Of a stretch of DNA of 64,000 bases, positions 27,601 through 35,655 are shown one piece after another. Positions within the stretch are counted from its first letter, which is position 1. The number at the start of each line of letters is the position of its first letter. A program made the translations under genes and the position numbers. Location: the NCBI GenBank assembly GCA_944470555.2, contig OX104129.1:51927998-51991997 (forward strand), written 5' to 3'. The DNA comes from Heterobilharzia americana. Its lineage: Eukaryota > Platyhelminthes > Trematoda > Strigeidida > Schistosomatidae. Below the pieces are notes generated by a model. The model saw only the letters and a program-made list of their open reading frames with translations. It was not told the origin of the DNA and did not search any database.

Positions 27601-30600
27601 GATCTACGCTGTTGCCCTGTTGAACAATAGGGCATGAAGTGGTTGGTTGCATCAACCAAGTCACTTATTTGAGAAGTGAGATCAGCTGCTGTGGGTCAGG
27701 AACTGGCGAAGTCTCGTCCATGGATCCATAATAACCACTTGGCTTTTAGCAACATACACGATTTATGGTGCCACCGTGATATTCGATTGTCTGTTAATGG
27801 TATAGTTTACTGCTCTGTTCTAGTATATGACGACTGTAAAGGTGAAGAAAAGAGGAAAGTTGGGAGTGATTGACCACCATTCTTTTCGTAGCACAGGATA
27901 AGCCGTGTTGGGTGCTGTCATCACGTCAGTAGCGTAGTAGATGTCAAGCGTGGGGTTTTAGGGAGAAGAGGAAAGTTTTTTGATACGATTGTGAACGTTC
28001 GTCGACTGAGGTGACTTGAATGTGTGTTATGTATACCCACACAGCGTATACGCAGTCGCACATTGTTATCTAAATTAGTTTCAGGCTGGAAAAGAATCAA
28101 ATTTAACTAGAATGAAACATGGCATCAGTGGATGAAGTCTTTGACTGTTGATGTGAGCTGTGTATGTGAGTGTAGACTTCCAGGTTGGGATTCGTGTGAC
28201 AACGGAAATCAGTGGTTGGAGACTGTCGGTAAGTTGATGTGGTTGGGTATCGATCTTATTAGTGTATATGCATCGACGAATTATCCTCATCTTAGTTGTC
28301 ATATCACATTTTTTTATTTGCTTTATCCCTCGTTCCTTTGTCCCTTTAACTTTATGCGTCTCTGGACTACACTTTATTGTAACCTTGCCTTGTATTGTGA
28401 TCCACTTTGTTTTCTTGGTTCTCAAGTGTAATATAAATTCTCGTTTAAATACTCGTTGTTTTTTAGCTCTTCGTAAAGTTCGATCAACCTTGGAACTTGG
28501 TTCAGATTTATTGGGAGTATATGACGTTGCTAAAACCGAAACAAAACCACACCATTCGGACTCTGCGACCGGAAATCTCGTTCATAACAAGCACTTAGAG
28601 TCTGAAGTTAGAGGGGATTCAAATATGGGTGATCAGAATAATTCAGGAACTGGATTAATTTCGAAAGCTTGCTGTGATGTTGCAGTTCAGAAATGCGATC
28701 CACATTCTCATCGTACGTGTTGGAGCATTTTTAACAAAAGATTTTAAGCGCAAGTTATATTCGTTCTACCTTCATATGTCACTTTGCTTTCTAGTTTTTC
28801 ATAAAATTCCGTTGACAATAGCATAGCGTTTCTGAGTTAACTTCTGTAAGATAACCAATCATTAAACTCAGGTCCAGCCATTATCCATAAAAGTGCATTT
28901 GAATAATTTAGCAAATATGTTGGACGATAGTTACTACTGACTAATCTGAATTGTTTTGAAGTCAGTCATATTGTTCACGGCATCTGTATTGTATATCGGA
29001 TCACAATTTGTAATGTGAATCTTTTGGTCTACATAAAAATCCCAGTAGTGGAGTTTCACATTTAGTCCATAATGAAAGGAATGCAATATTAACAAGTCTT
29101 TAATTTTCAGTCATGGTGTAGTCCACGCAAGGTGAACAGAGACTCGTTTGAAAATTGCAATTTTATTTTTTAGAGAATAAGAGCTTTATCCTTTCATTGT
29201 CGTTTAGTAATTTCATGTGTAAATCATACAGTCTTAGATAACTATTTGTGCCTAATTTTAGATTGGCCTCCCTTTGCAAATATCACAGCTCCGGTTAGTC
29301 CTGGGACATTACAAAACAATAATCCTGATGCTGTCTCTGCTACATCGGTACCTCTTCACCGTTGTCGATTTGGTCGTTTAATTGTTGCTCCTGAAGGAGA
29401 AGAAGCGAAGGTGCTAAAATCGATCACTTACCAGTCGTCTCACAGTCATCATCCACCTGTGGCGAAGGCAGAAAATAAGAGTGATTTTGGTAAGTTTCAC
29501 GTAGTTGCAGTTACATTCCATAAAAATAGATCGACCAAAAGTATCTCATGATGAAGCTGATCTGTTGGCAATTTAATTAGAAAATCCATTACTCGACTGA
29601 CCGTATGTACATTTCTTAAGTATTTCGTCTCTACAAGACTAGAGTGATTCAGAAACCATTTCATAGCTTCTTTCTCTTATTAAATTAGGCAATAAGTCTA
29701 ACCTTAGCTAATTATGCTCTGGAATTACGCAAAAAAGACAATTTACTAAACATTATATTTTATTTCAGAGGTTCTTTTCACCTTCATATAAAATCTTTGA
29801 AAATTTTTGTTTATTAGGAAAATAACAGGCATGTTTTGCACATTAAATCTTAATTTTAACTTTTGGTGTTTAAGCATAGGCATGGATAATGATGAAGTAA
29901 GTAGGTAACATAATTTTGAAGGGAGATTACACTTACCCCCCTCTTATAATAATGGTTGAATCAATAGTAATACCGGAGTCAATAAAAGGATGTAGTAAGT
30001 GCACAATAAAGGTGTTCACGAAGTTTTTAAACGTTACCAAAGATAGCTACGCTTACAGTGTATCCCTGACCGATTCTGATCGCCGAACTCTATCTTCTAT
30101 CCTGCTGAACAGTTAGAATTTATAGCCTACTACTTAATAGTGTGATATCGTTGGTTCGATAAGTGTGTAGTCATCCTTTGAAATGGCCTACTACTCGGTC
30201 TGGATATACGTAGAAAGCCACCAATTTTGGTTTACCATGTTGTCTGGAATAAAAAGAAGTTGAAGACATAATGGCGAAAATCCCGTGATTAGCATCACAC
30301 CATAAATCTATAATATTATTATTATTATTATTGTCGTCGTCGTCGTCTTTGAGAGTACCTAGGAGTCGACGCAACCAATCTTTAAGAAACTAAATTGACA
30401 TGAATTTAGATAGAACTTAGTGATGTAGTTGAATTCAAAACCACTTCAACAAATACTTTTGCTAATCATTATTGGGAGTAACTCTAGGCTTTGTAGCTGG
30501 TAAAGTGACTGAAAATGTGCAGCTTTCAATACTGTGATATACTTTTATAAGTACCCAAAAACTTAACCAAAGTAAATGGAATGCTATTTTTAATGTACTG

Positions 30601-33600
30601 ATGTTTTTGGACAGCTTCTATTTGCATGACCCAGAATCTATCGACTTTTAAAATGTAGTCGAGGTATTGTTTGTGTATGTCTCCTTAAGACGCCTGATTG
30701 CTTTTAGACTATTACTATCAAGCTAACGATAACGTAAAACGTTGTGGAACTTCCGAAGCTTCGTCATTAGTTCATTTTCGTTGTACAGCCTCACATAACA
30801 TTCTTCAATGTATGCTTGTCCGAAACAAATAAGTCTGTTCAAGGGCTTCAAATCTATACCGATATACTTGAAGAGTATAAAAGGCTTTTTGTTGTATCTG
30901 TATTTTTGGAGGTCAGCATCAGGTGTGTGTCAAAACTGCTTTGTGTGATGTAAATTTAATGTATAGTATTACTTGTAGTCGTACTTTGCACCATGTGAAG
31001 TATTATCATGGTGGCTAAAATACTTGAGAATACATGTAGTAAGACTACAGAGTGGTTTTCGCTAGCTATACATGGAGGGCTAAGTAGTATAGTCAATTCA
31101 CTTATTAATATTATTAACCTATTTGGAGTAGATATTAGCATGGTAAAAATGCACGAAGTCCCCGATTCTTGGTAGTGGTTCACTTGAGAATATAAATCTT
31201 TAAAGTATAATTTATAGATAACGTTTTTCATCTCAGATGAATATGTCATCCATCTATCTCTTATGCTTGCAAATTCTGAATCATCGGACGTAGAATGAAG
31301 AGATGACCGTATCACTACTTTGTCAATTGGCCTGCAGAACTAGTTACTGAATAGAAATCGAGCTTTCAAAATGTAAAGCAGAAGCAGTTTTTAATTGATG
31401 TTTTGGAACACGAAAGTCAACTTGTTGTCTTGGATGAAGTCGAATATAAAACAGATGGTTTCTGTAAGCGATACTTTGTCAGAAGTGAGGTGAGAGCTAC
31501 GTAGGTCATCTGCTTACCAGACGCACTAACGTCACTTATTGAATTGATAAATTCAAATCAGTCTAGCACAATATCCACGAAGGATATTTCTAGATAGTTG
31601 ACGGATCTCACTGAGCTATTTAGTAATAGCATGATGAGGTAGGTATCCCAAATTGGACGTGCATTTGTGATATACCATGTAGGTGGAGTATCACGAAACC
31701 AGACGGCCGTAGATTTTTAAATGATCCGGAGCTGATGACCGACTCATCACTTTTTTCAAAATTTAAGTTTCGATTCTATTTGTTCCTTTGTATCTTTTTA
31801 GGCAGATTTCTTTGCAAATTTGTCTTTGTTTGCTAAAATGAGTAATATTTTGGCGATGTAATCCAATTGGTATTTCATGACGAATTAACAACACTTTATT
31901 TCTCAAATTATCAAGTAATTGTCTTATTTGTCCCCTTGACGGAATTCATCTGATTTGAAGTTTGGTAAAATCGCGTTGATAATGGCAATTGATAACCAGT
32001 AGCAGATGACAAAACAGGTTTTATTTGTTCGTCGTGTATTTAATCATATATGCGATTTATCTTCCAAGGATTAAAGTTTACTGACTAGCCTGATTGTGTT
32101 ATAGTATGTTAATAACGCCATTCCGCATTGCACGATAAACCAACTGTTATGCACTATTTGTTACAACTATTGACGTTACTTTTTCCAGGTAGTGTGAAAT
32201 TATCAAATCCATCTACTGTATTCAAACCAACTGATGGAGTACCACAACCGGATTCAGAAGTATGTTTAAGATAAGATGCTCCCTTGTTATTAATATTTAT
32301 CTAAGATCGACATCTCATTAGATAAAATATTGACACACTTTATGCCACAGCTCCTGAATGCTTCGAATAGCCGTATATACGTTCAGCAAATTTATGAGCC
32401 ATCAAAGTATATGTTTATGATCCATTTGAGTAACCTAACACCATTTCGTTCAGGAATGGATTACTTTTTTCTGTTAGAAGTATTGAAAGCTGCCTAATCA
32501 CATTTAAAAAGCCAAACATAACGACTGTTATAGGCAGATAGGAATGTGGAATCAGGAAGATGTCCATATTGGGGCCGCACTCTCTTTAGTTTTCCAGCGA
32601 TTGGTCTCGTAATAGGAGACTCCTTAGTAGGCATAGGGTATACAGATGACATAATTCTGTTCAGTAAAGACGCTAACAAGATGCGCAGTGTGTTACTCCT
32701 GAACTGATCTACGCTGTTGCCCTGTTGAACAATAGGGCATGAAGTGGTTGGTTGCATCAACCAAGTCACTTATTTGAGAAGTGAGATCAGCTGCTGTGGG
32801 TCAGGAACTGGCGAAGTCTCGTCCATGGATCCATAATAACCACTTGGCTTTTAGCAACATACACGATTTATGGTGCCACCGTGATATTCGATTGTCTGTT
32901 AATGGTATAGTTTACTGCTCTGTTCTAGTATATGACGACTGTAAAGGTGAAGAAAAGAGGAAAGTTGGGAGTGATTGACCACCATTCTTTTCGTAGCACA
33001 GGATAAGCCGTGTTGGGTGCTGTCATCACGTCAGTAGCGTAGTAGATGTCAAGCGTGGGGTTTTAGGGAGAAGAGGAAAGTTTTTTGATACGATTGTGAA
33101 CGTTCGTCGACTGAGGTGACTTGAATGTGTGTTATGTATACCCACACAGCGTATACGCAGTCGCACATTGTTATCTAAATTAGTTTCAGGCTGGAAAAGA
33201 ATCAAATTTAACTAGAATGAAACATGGCATCAGTGGATGAAGTCTTTGACTGTTGATGTGAGCTGTGTATGTGAGTGTAGACTTCCAGGTTGGGATTCGT
33301 GTGACAACGGAAATCAGTGGTTGGAGACTGTCGGTAAGTTGATGTGGTTGGGTATCGATCTTATTAGTGTATATGCATCGACGAATTATCCTCATCTTAG
33401 TTGTCATACTGTTTTAGTTACCTTCAACTAATTGTGATCGTTTTTATGTTTCAATTCTATCACTAAGTGCATCGTCGTTTGATGCGCTGATAAGAGGTAT
33501 GCCATATTGTATGGTTGTGCATTAACGCCAGGTGTTAGTTTGATATTGTTTACGTGTTCTGGGTATTATTTGGTATCTGAAAATATCTTTCCACCGATTC

Positions 33601-34256
33601 CGATGATCAGTGAAAGTAGCTTGAACAAAAGTCTCTGCTTCTATTCCAATCACTGGTGTACTTAAAGCCTCATGATATTCTGTATATTGGTAGTTTATTA
33701 CAAGGTAGTCAACTTAAAGTTGCCAGGTGACTAAATTGCATAGTGTTTGCCTGCAGGGTAAGTGGTGAGATAAGTGCACATGTCTTATTTAAAAGCTATT
33801 TTCACTAATGATGCTGTCATTTGCACTGATTTTTTCCAGGCTACTTGTTCACGATCCGTGTCATCCACATTATCATACGTACCTGAAACTCCATCTTATC
33901 TCTTGAACAATGCTAATCGTTCCCGAAGCCGCAGCGCTTATGAGATTGCCACAGTTCCTTTGAAATTATCATCCGGAAATGACTCATCTCTTGTTTGCTC
34001 CGATACAACTGTGTCATCAGCATCACACAGTTCGCTAACGATGGTTGAAAGTGGGATTAGCTCCAAACGTAATGTGTGGATTGCTAGAAAGCTACATAAA
34101 CATCCTAAGAATGTTACATTTAAGGATTCAAGAGTTAAGGGTGGTCGATTTGTGGAGCCCTATCCACCATGCAGTGGAACTTCACGAAACAAGGCAAATG
34201 AAAATGAAAATTCTGGTAAATCAACTTGGCGCAGAGTATGGTCCAGGAAGAAATAG
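633..34256 (+). CDS. Large coiled-coil protein of unknown family, 16 exons
   Basis: Exons: 633-677, 709-925 (or 778-925), 958-1259, 2441-2694, 4570-4675, 11106-11207, 12825-13041, 18932-19134, 20138-20206, 20449-20661, 22519-22740, 26555-27299, 28467-28712, 29262-29489, 32189-32259, 33840-34256. Every intron runs GT...AG and phases match at every junction, giving 1,218 residues (1,195 with the later second acceptor). Residues about 189-360 and 480-890 are rich in Glu, Lys, Leu, Gln and Ser with heptad-like spacing, so extended coiled coil is inferred. The ends are Ser/Pro/Asn-rich, and the last residues are strongly basic (WRRVWSRKK). I saw no signal peptide and no catalytic motif. A structural or scaffold role, for example centrosomal, ciliary or cytoskeletal, is only a guess from architecture. 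The gene structure is well supported; the identity is unknown. Confidence 0.85.
678..708 (+). other. 31-nt micro-intron with alternative downstream acceptor
   Basis: The donor GTAAGA at 678 can join an acceptor ending at 708 (31-nt intron) or one ending at 777 (100-nt intron). Both acceptors sit in near-copies of the string 'cctttcagctt' and both keep frame, differing by 69 nt (23 codons). Very short 5' introns are typical of schistosome genes. The 23 optional residues are unusually hydrophobic, which slightly favours the longer intron. Confidence 0.45.
709..925 (+). CDS. Exon 2 of coiled-coil gene
   Basis: Read from 709 or, with the second acceptor, from 778. It ends after one base of a codon (phase 1) at the donor GTTAGT, 926. 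The common part encodes a Ser/Gln/Pro-rich stretch including STMHYYIVEMTQPLIED and ISSFESLSSGSENKQ. No domain is recognised. Confidence 0.55.
926..957 (+). other. 32-nt micro-intron
   Basis: GTTAGT...TTTAG with a pyrimidine-rich body. Removing exactly these 32 nt joins the frame that stops at 928-930 to the frame open through 1259. The length and position fit the short 5' introns known in schistosome genes. Confidence 0.6.
958..1259 (+). CDS. Exon 3 of coiled-coil gene
   Basis: Phase 1 start, phase 0 end. About 100 residues of Ser/Asn-rich, probably unstructured sequence, including SIGNEQSYKFGSRSLYSS and ending ILESPQVIPK. It is followed by the strong donor GTAAGC at 1260. Confidence 0.75.
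1260..2440 (+). other. Intron 3, no gene seen
   Basis: 1.2 kb of AT-rich intron. The acceptor is TTCTCTAG at 2433-2440. A lone 'ggttcgaattc' near 2130 resembles a pol III B box but has no tRNA fold around it. Nothing else was recognised. Confidence 0.5.
2441..2694 (+). CDS. Exon 4 of coiled-coil gene
   Basis: About 85 residues of clear coiled coil, starting GQFLSKLDEIRSLSSKLSEL and ending in an Arg/Glu-rich helix. Starts phase 0 and ends phase 2 at a perfect donor, GTAAGT at 2695. Confidence 0.85.
2695..4569 (+). other. Intron 4, no gene seen
   Basis: 1.9 kb of AT-rich intron between a GTAAGT donor and an ATTCAG acceptor. I saw no recognisable mobile element or ORF of note. Confidence 0.45.
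4570..4675 (+). CDS. Exon 5 of coiled-coil gene
   Basis: Completes a codon begun in exon 4, then reads LQESLNDAQEKLKLMDQLSE and onward, ending NNYLRAK in phase 0 at donor GTATGT, 4676. An acceptor six bases later would create an immediate stop, so this start is preferred. Coiled coil. Confidence 0.85.
5652..5765. repeat. Left arm of a fold-back (MITE-like) element
   Basis: Begins ggtgtatcacaca. Its sequence is the imperfect reverse complement of 7788-7878, including a shared 'cgtttcggataca' block and a 'catagtcatatcaaga' block. The two arms would form a palindrome of about 200 bp if the LINE between them were removed. I could not assign the element to a superfamily or find its own target duplication. 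Confidence 0.65.
5766..7780 (+). mobile_element. LINE (APE/RT type), 5'-truncated, dead
   Basis: Decayed non-LTR reverse transcriptase read in + frames broken by shifts and stops. At 6262-6603 are RT signatures such as ENQAGFRPGRG and VFLDLEAVFDSVD. The catalytic box near 6740-6760 reads YAYDIVL where YADDIVL is expected, so a key Asp is lost. A C-terminal block, ARLAFTNLRYLWRRRDIRLS, lies at 6,990-7,070, and the tail is at 7,711-7,780. The endonuclease is missing. The direct repeat ATATCAG at 5759-5765 and 7781-7787 is the likely target duplication. RTE versus CR1/Jockey membership is not resolved. Confidence 0.8.
7788..7878. repeat. Right arm of the fold-back element
   Basis: Ends ...gtgtgatacacc, the mirror of the left arm at 5652. 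The arms share about 80-100 bp of imperfect complementarity, and the LINE interrupts the element near its centre. Confidence 0.65.
8583..8877 (+). repeat. Interspersed repeat, inverted partner at 40,602-40,913
   Basis: About 295 bp that reappears in reverse complement at 40.6-40.9 kb with high identity. The distant copy has an extra block of about 18 bp (containing 'gagtgatattcat'), and the similarity fades at both ends. In the minus direction it reads like the 3' end of a LINE ('ctcataatcaaccacactg...'), but the parent element is not established. Confidence 0.75.
9945..10615 (-). mobile_element. Penelope-like element fragment (RT C-terminal part)
   Basis: The minus-strand translation, with stops and shifts, matches the order of conserved blocks I know from Penelope-like RTs. 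First comes a 'LLQTFNNAKQLTNFTAEI' block, then 'DNSLVRWIYRRPT', then a leucine-rich linker, then 'GDNAPDILKKRLSRSIKR' at about 10,130-10,185. The endonuclease end is absent or unrecognisable. The first block also matches 43,385-43,480 at nucleotide level. The fragment abuts a + strand LINE tail. Confidence 0.65.
10616..11085 (+). mobile_element. LINE 3'-end fragment
   Basis: Carries the end of the LINE ORF (a 'MKSLTG' block followed by a decayed 'DMAQNRSQW...YIHSL'-type end around 10,700-10,815) and then the 3' tail (10,925-10,990). Positions about 10,698-11,000 recur inverted at 35,067-35,365 at roughly 95% identity. It ends only about 20 bp before the acceptor of exon 6. Confidence 0.75.
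11106..11207 (+). CDS. Exon 6 of coiled-coil gene
   Basis: 34 codons in phase 0 both ends, EKELEAIRSRLCYQQELERQ onward, between acceptor TTTCTAG and donor GTAAAG. Coiled coil. A LINE tail sits immediately upstream of its acceptor. Confidence 0.85.
11208..12824 (+). other. Intron 6, no gene seen
   Basis: 1.6 kb. Small ORFs on either strand look random. The stretch 12,040-12,420 is less AT-rich than its surroundings and may be an old repeat, but I could not identify it. Confidence 0.4.
12825..13041 (+). CDS. Exon 7 of coiled-coil gene
   Basis: Phase 0 start and phase 1 end at donor GTGAGT, 13042. The first 30 residues continue the helix (IHELLRQREQLLATSEAEQL). The rest is Ser/Cys/Pro-rich (YSSCEKCSPSPDSSQPG), likely a flexible linker between two coiled-coil blocks. 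Confidence 0.85.
13840..14935 (+). mobile_element. LINE fragment (RT C-terminal part and tail), dead
   Basis: After a decayed catalytic box near 13,920-13,940 there is a GEDAEKMQGLLNVLSRKVSM block, then VVDCVDHFTYL, later an ORF end, and the family 3' tail at 14,843-14,930. Frames are broken repeatedly. It belongs to the same LINE class as 5766-7780. Confidence 0.7.
15480..18730 (+). mobile_element. RTE-like LINE, near full length, dead
   Basis: Domains appear in the expected order. An APE endonuclease start lies at 15,570-15,640 (KVNMGTWSVRSMYE). Endonuclease core sequence is at 16,007-16,246 (GDMNAKLGRDNTGREPIMG, ENGELFGDLC, and HTVNQIDFISI). A linker with a Pro run lies at 16,930-16,950. 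RT begins at 17,040-17,100 (KLLKCGKAAEPDGIPPEALK), with a decayed fingers/palm block at 17,200-17,480 including YLNFIDFEKAFDSIV. A DLDFAGDDL catalytic box is at 17,767-17,795, where a DLDFADD-type box is expected. The thumb and C-terminal part runs to about 18,560. Many shifts and stops kill it. It resembles the schistosome SR2/SjR2 type from memory, which is not verified. Confidence 0.8.
18932..19134 (+). CDS. Exon 8 of coiled-coil gene
   Basis: Starts in phase 1, completing a codon from exon 7, and ends phase 0. Encodes DVSSAECLASVVIVNSQLQN and on, with a less acidic, Arg/Lys-containing helix ending INSLQHSCE. The donor is GTGGGA, weaker than most in this gene, but the phase fits exon 9. 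Confidence 0.75.
19135..20137 (+). other. Intron 8, no gene seen
   Basis: 1 kb of AT-rich sequence without recognisable repeats or ORFs. Confidence 0.45.
20138..20206 (+). CDS. Exon 9 of coiled-coil gene
   Basis: Small 23-codon exon (TLTEELSCLKSLMNSRFEKL plus CEQ), phase 0 on both sides, between acceptor AATCCAG and donor GTAAGA. Coiled coil. Confidence 0.8.
20449..20661 (+). CDS. Exon 10 of coiled-coil gene
   Basis: 71 codons, phase 0 on both sides. A strongly charged helix starting VSSSESRLIQSNQMIAEIQT and ending ENKKLNTE, with donor GTTAGT at 20662. Confidence 0.85.
20662..22518 (+). other. Intron 10, no gene seen
   Basis: 1.9 kb of AT-rich sequence. Short ORFs on both strands near 22,266-22,494 overlap each other and look random. 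No repeat was recognised. Confidence 0.45.
22519..22740 (+). CDS. Exon 11 of coiled-coil gene
   Basis: 74 codons, phase 0 on both sides, LTLLRSHLEESYTKMNEEIN onward to TTEEE, then donor GTAAGA. A classic Lys/Glu-rich coiled coil. Confidence 0.85.
22850..23850 (-). mobile_element. LINE fragment, minus strand, dead
   Basis: Read on the minus strand with many stops. Blocks include a pre-RT linker (RKQFKRKLTKSPPNDREKR at about 23,530-23,590), then VNGLPPESFKERDR at 23,175-23,215, VTPDWFTAMIIPVYRKRE at 23,050-23,100, and a VMEHRHTYPWSTFLDLKAALDS block near 22,860-22,910. It lies head to head with the + strand LINE that follows. Confidence 0.65.
23880..25870 (+). mobile_element. LINE, plus strand, endonuclease and RT parts, dead
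   Basis: Starts with a decayed APE endonuclease stretch (about 23,890-24,110, with GDL-like and ENEERLL-like blocks). A pre-RT linker follows at 24,530-24,740 (EIEAAATSGCNWKLSQLIRV, RLLKRWAEYFEMQ). RT blocks lie at 25,080-25,260, and a catalytic region at 25,430-25,580 has FEYTDGIILLCD where EYADDIVLLCD is expected. Both frame breaks and active-site loss are visible. Confidence 0.7.
26555..27299 (+). CDS. Exon 12 of coiled-coil gene (largest)
   Basis: 248 codons of nearly unbroken coiled coil, IDRLKNSLATSSAEYSSVIS onward to ERLALIASKNP. Acceptor TTTCAG, donor GTAGTG at 27300 (phase 1). The ORF would stop four codons past the donor, and the phase fits exon 13, so splicing is preferred. Retention of the intron would give a shorter protein without the C-terminal tail. 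Confidence 0.85.
27460..28303 (+). mobile_element. LINE fragment containing duplicated block A
   Basis: The start is a decayed catalytic box (TYAAIPLSEDAE) and a KMQNLLDILSVILNLFMM block. From 27,586 to 28,303 the sequence appears identical to 32,691-33,408. The shared block carries the RT C-terminal part and ORF end of a LINE of the 5766-7780 class. Confidence 0.75.
28467..28712 (+). CDS. Exon 13 of coiled-coil gene
   Basis: Completes a phase 1 codon, then LRKVRSTLELGSDLLGVYDV, followed by a His/Asn/Asp-rich stretch ending CDPHSH. Donor GTACGT at 28713, phase 1. It marks the switch from coiled coil to a low-complexity tail. Confidence 0.8.
29262..29489 (+). CDS. Exon 14 of coiled-coil gene
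   Basis: Phase 1 on both sides. Includes WPPFANITAPVSPGTLQNNN and LHRCRFGRLIVAPEGEE, not obviously helical, and perhaps a short conserved module. Donor GTAAGT at 29490. Confidence 0.8.
29490..32188 (+). other. Intron 14; no gene seen, compound microsatellite
   Basis: 2.7 kb. Holds the (ATT)n(GTC)n tract at about 30,311-30,348 and a short ORF at 29,916-30,116 (stop at 30,114-30,116), which has no start context or partner exon I could support. A piece at 31,440-31,740 reads semi-open on the + strand but is broken by stops and unrecognised. Confidence 0.45.
30311..30348. repeat. Compound microsatellite (ATT)n(GTC)n
   Basis: About six ATT units followed directly by about five GTC units. Simple sequence in an intron. 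Confidence 0.9.
32189..32259 (+). CDS. Exon 15 of coiled-coil gene
   Basis: Completes a phase 1 codon and reads SVKLSNPSTVFKPTDGVPQP, then DSE, ending phase 0 at donor GTATGT. Acceptor TTTTCCAG. Ser/Pro-rich tail. Confidence 0.8.
32550..33408 (+). mobile_element. LINE fragment containing duplicated block B
   Basis: The upstream part has a YTDDIILFSKDANKM catalytic box (YADD-type expected) around 32,640-32,686. At 32,691 it switches abruptly to the block also found at 27,586-28,303. The switch skips about 25 RT codons present upstream of the junction in the other copy. Confidence 0.75.
33840..34256 (+). CDS. Exon 16 (last) of coiled-coil gene
   Basis: 138 codons plus TAG. Ser-rich (SRSVSSTLSYVPETPSYLLN, DTTVSSASHSSL), then a basic patch (RNVWIARKLHKHPKNV) and a C-terminus WRRVWSRKK. 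A polypyrimidine-AG acceptor ends at 33839. I did not find a canonical AATAAA close downstream; an ATTAAA lies near 34,712. Confidence 0.85.
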   Translation, partial: ATCSRSVSSTLSYVPETPSYLLNNANRSRSRSAYEIATVPLKLSSGNDSSLVCSDTTVSSASHSSLTMVESGISSKRNVWIARKLHKHPKNVTFKDSRVKGGRFVEPYPPCSGTSRNKANENENSGKSTWRRVWSRKK

Positions 34257-34980
34257 TGAAATATAAGATTTTTATTGTACATATATCTTTATTTTTCGTT
34301 TATATCACGCTTCATAACTTTACTTGTTTGTATTCCCTAAATCAAATATGTGTACCATATGTTTCGCGCCTTCTCCTTGCCCAGTATTCCATGAAGGAAG
34401 CGAGAATGAGTTAAAAGTTTCAGGATTATTAACTAGGGTTTCCGCTTGTTTTATCTGTGTGTCATCTTGACAATTGTTTATCGATTCATGTGTCTTTGTG
34501 ATAGTAAAGATAAAAGTTACTGCCTTGCAAAGTAGATTACATTGATAAATGTCACTAAATGTAATGACTAACCCTACTTGTTTCACACTAGGCAACGCTT
34601 ACACAAGCCCTAGAAAAAAATCTCTTTGTTAACTTTAAAAGCTTCCCATTTAGGAATTACTGAAGCCAAACACTCGTCAATTACATGAAAGTAATTTACA
34701 CTAGGTTGATATTAAATATGCTGATGAAGAAAATCATAAATCTAAGGAGAAGTGATAATCGGCTTGTATAATTTTATTTCATTAATAGAAAGCAGATAAA
34801 TAGGTGGTTCATATTTCTCATGGGCTATTCGGTTCGCTATTCGGCACTACTCAGTTTTGATATTTGGCGACAACCTTTGGACCACTAAGAGCGTATAACG
34901 TCTTCGGTTACTTTCGTATGACTCTCTGTCTATGATCAAAAAATGCAACTACTGAAGCCTGTTTTGAATTATTTTCGTCT
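34257..34980. other. 3' UTR and flank of coiled-coil gene
   Basis: AT-rich sequence after the stop. A possible ATTAAA poly(A) signal lies near 34,712. No further gene was seen. Confidence 0.4.
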
Positions 34981-35066
34981 GGACAAGGGAAGGTTTTGTG
35001 AGAAATTGTGTCGAGTTTGTTAGATGCAACCACTGTATCGCAAGAAATTCCTCAATAGATTGAGTT

Positions 35067-35365
35067 GACTGACTGACAAAATCCAAGTAGAACCCCGCAC
35101 ACAAGTCCATCGGCTCAAGTTACCACAATTCACAATAGTACTCAAAGAACAGGTGAATTGAAAAAGAGTGATGTTAAAGTAGATAAAATATTGTGAGAGA
35201 ATAAACAATCTGAAGTTAAACGCTAGTGTGAATATTCAAGCTGTACACAGTGTCAAGGAATGAATATATCTGTGCAATTGTGATCGACCAATTTTCGGCC
35301 ATGTTACTAAAAGTCTACAACCACTGATTCATTTCGTCTCTATGACCCCAGTCAGGGACTTCATC
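35067..35365 (-). mobile_element. LINE 3'-end fragment, inverted copy of 10,698-11,000
   Basis: About 300 bp that reads, on the minus strand, nearly identically to the LINE tail in intron 5, including the 'tgtgaattgtggtaacttga' block. Differences are scattered single bases plus a 2-bp insertion. Confidence 0.8.
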
Positions 35366-35389
35366 GTTTGATTTGCTTTCGCTCTTTAC

Positions 35390-35640
35390 CGTGGTCAGAA
35401 CCAGCTGGAATCAGTCTTGTTGCATTAGTCGGTAAGGATGACTTTGCGGAAATCCAGTGACGTTTGCTAACCTTCGGGTGTAGGTTACCAACTGTCTTTA
35501 CCTCTGTTTCTGTAGCAGATTTAATATCACACCAGGTTTCCTCCGAACGATCGTTGCTGTCACGATCAGATAAATGCTTTGCTAAATCCTCCTTAAATAG
35601 ATATTTGCCAATATCAACTTCTAGTTGACCATAAATAAGC
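35390..35640 (-). mobile_element. LINE linker fragment, minus strand
   Basis: Shares blocks with 23,610-23,800 at nucleotide level, such as 'gctaaccttcgg', 'atcacaccaggtttcctc', 'ttgctgtca' and 'gataaatgctttgc', in the same order and orientation, so it is the same LINE segment on the minus strand. Decayed. Confidence 0.55.
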
Positions 35641-35655
35641 TATAACATCGCCTGT

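Noticed and set aside
27676..27873. Identical 65-codon ORFs here and at 32,781 as a duplicated gene
   Set aside because: Both are pieces of the decayed LINE RT inside the duplicated 718-bp block.
29916..30116. Small secreted-like or micro-exon-type gene in intron 14
   Set aside because: No signal peptide, no splice partner and no recognisable motif; random ORF length.
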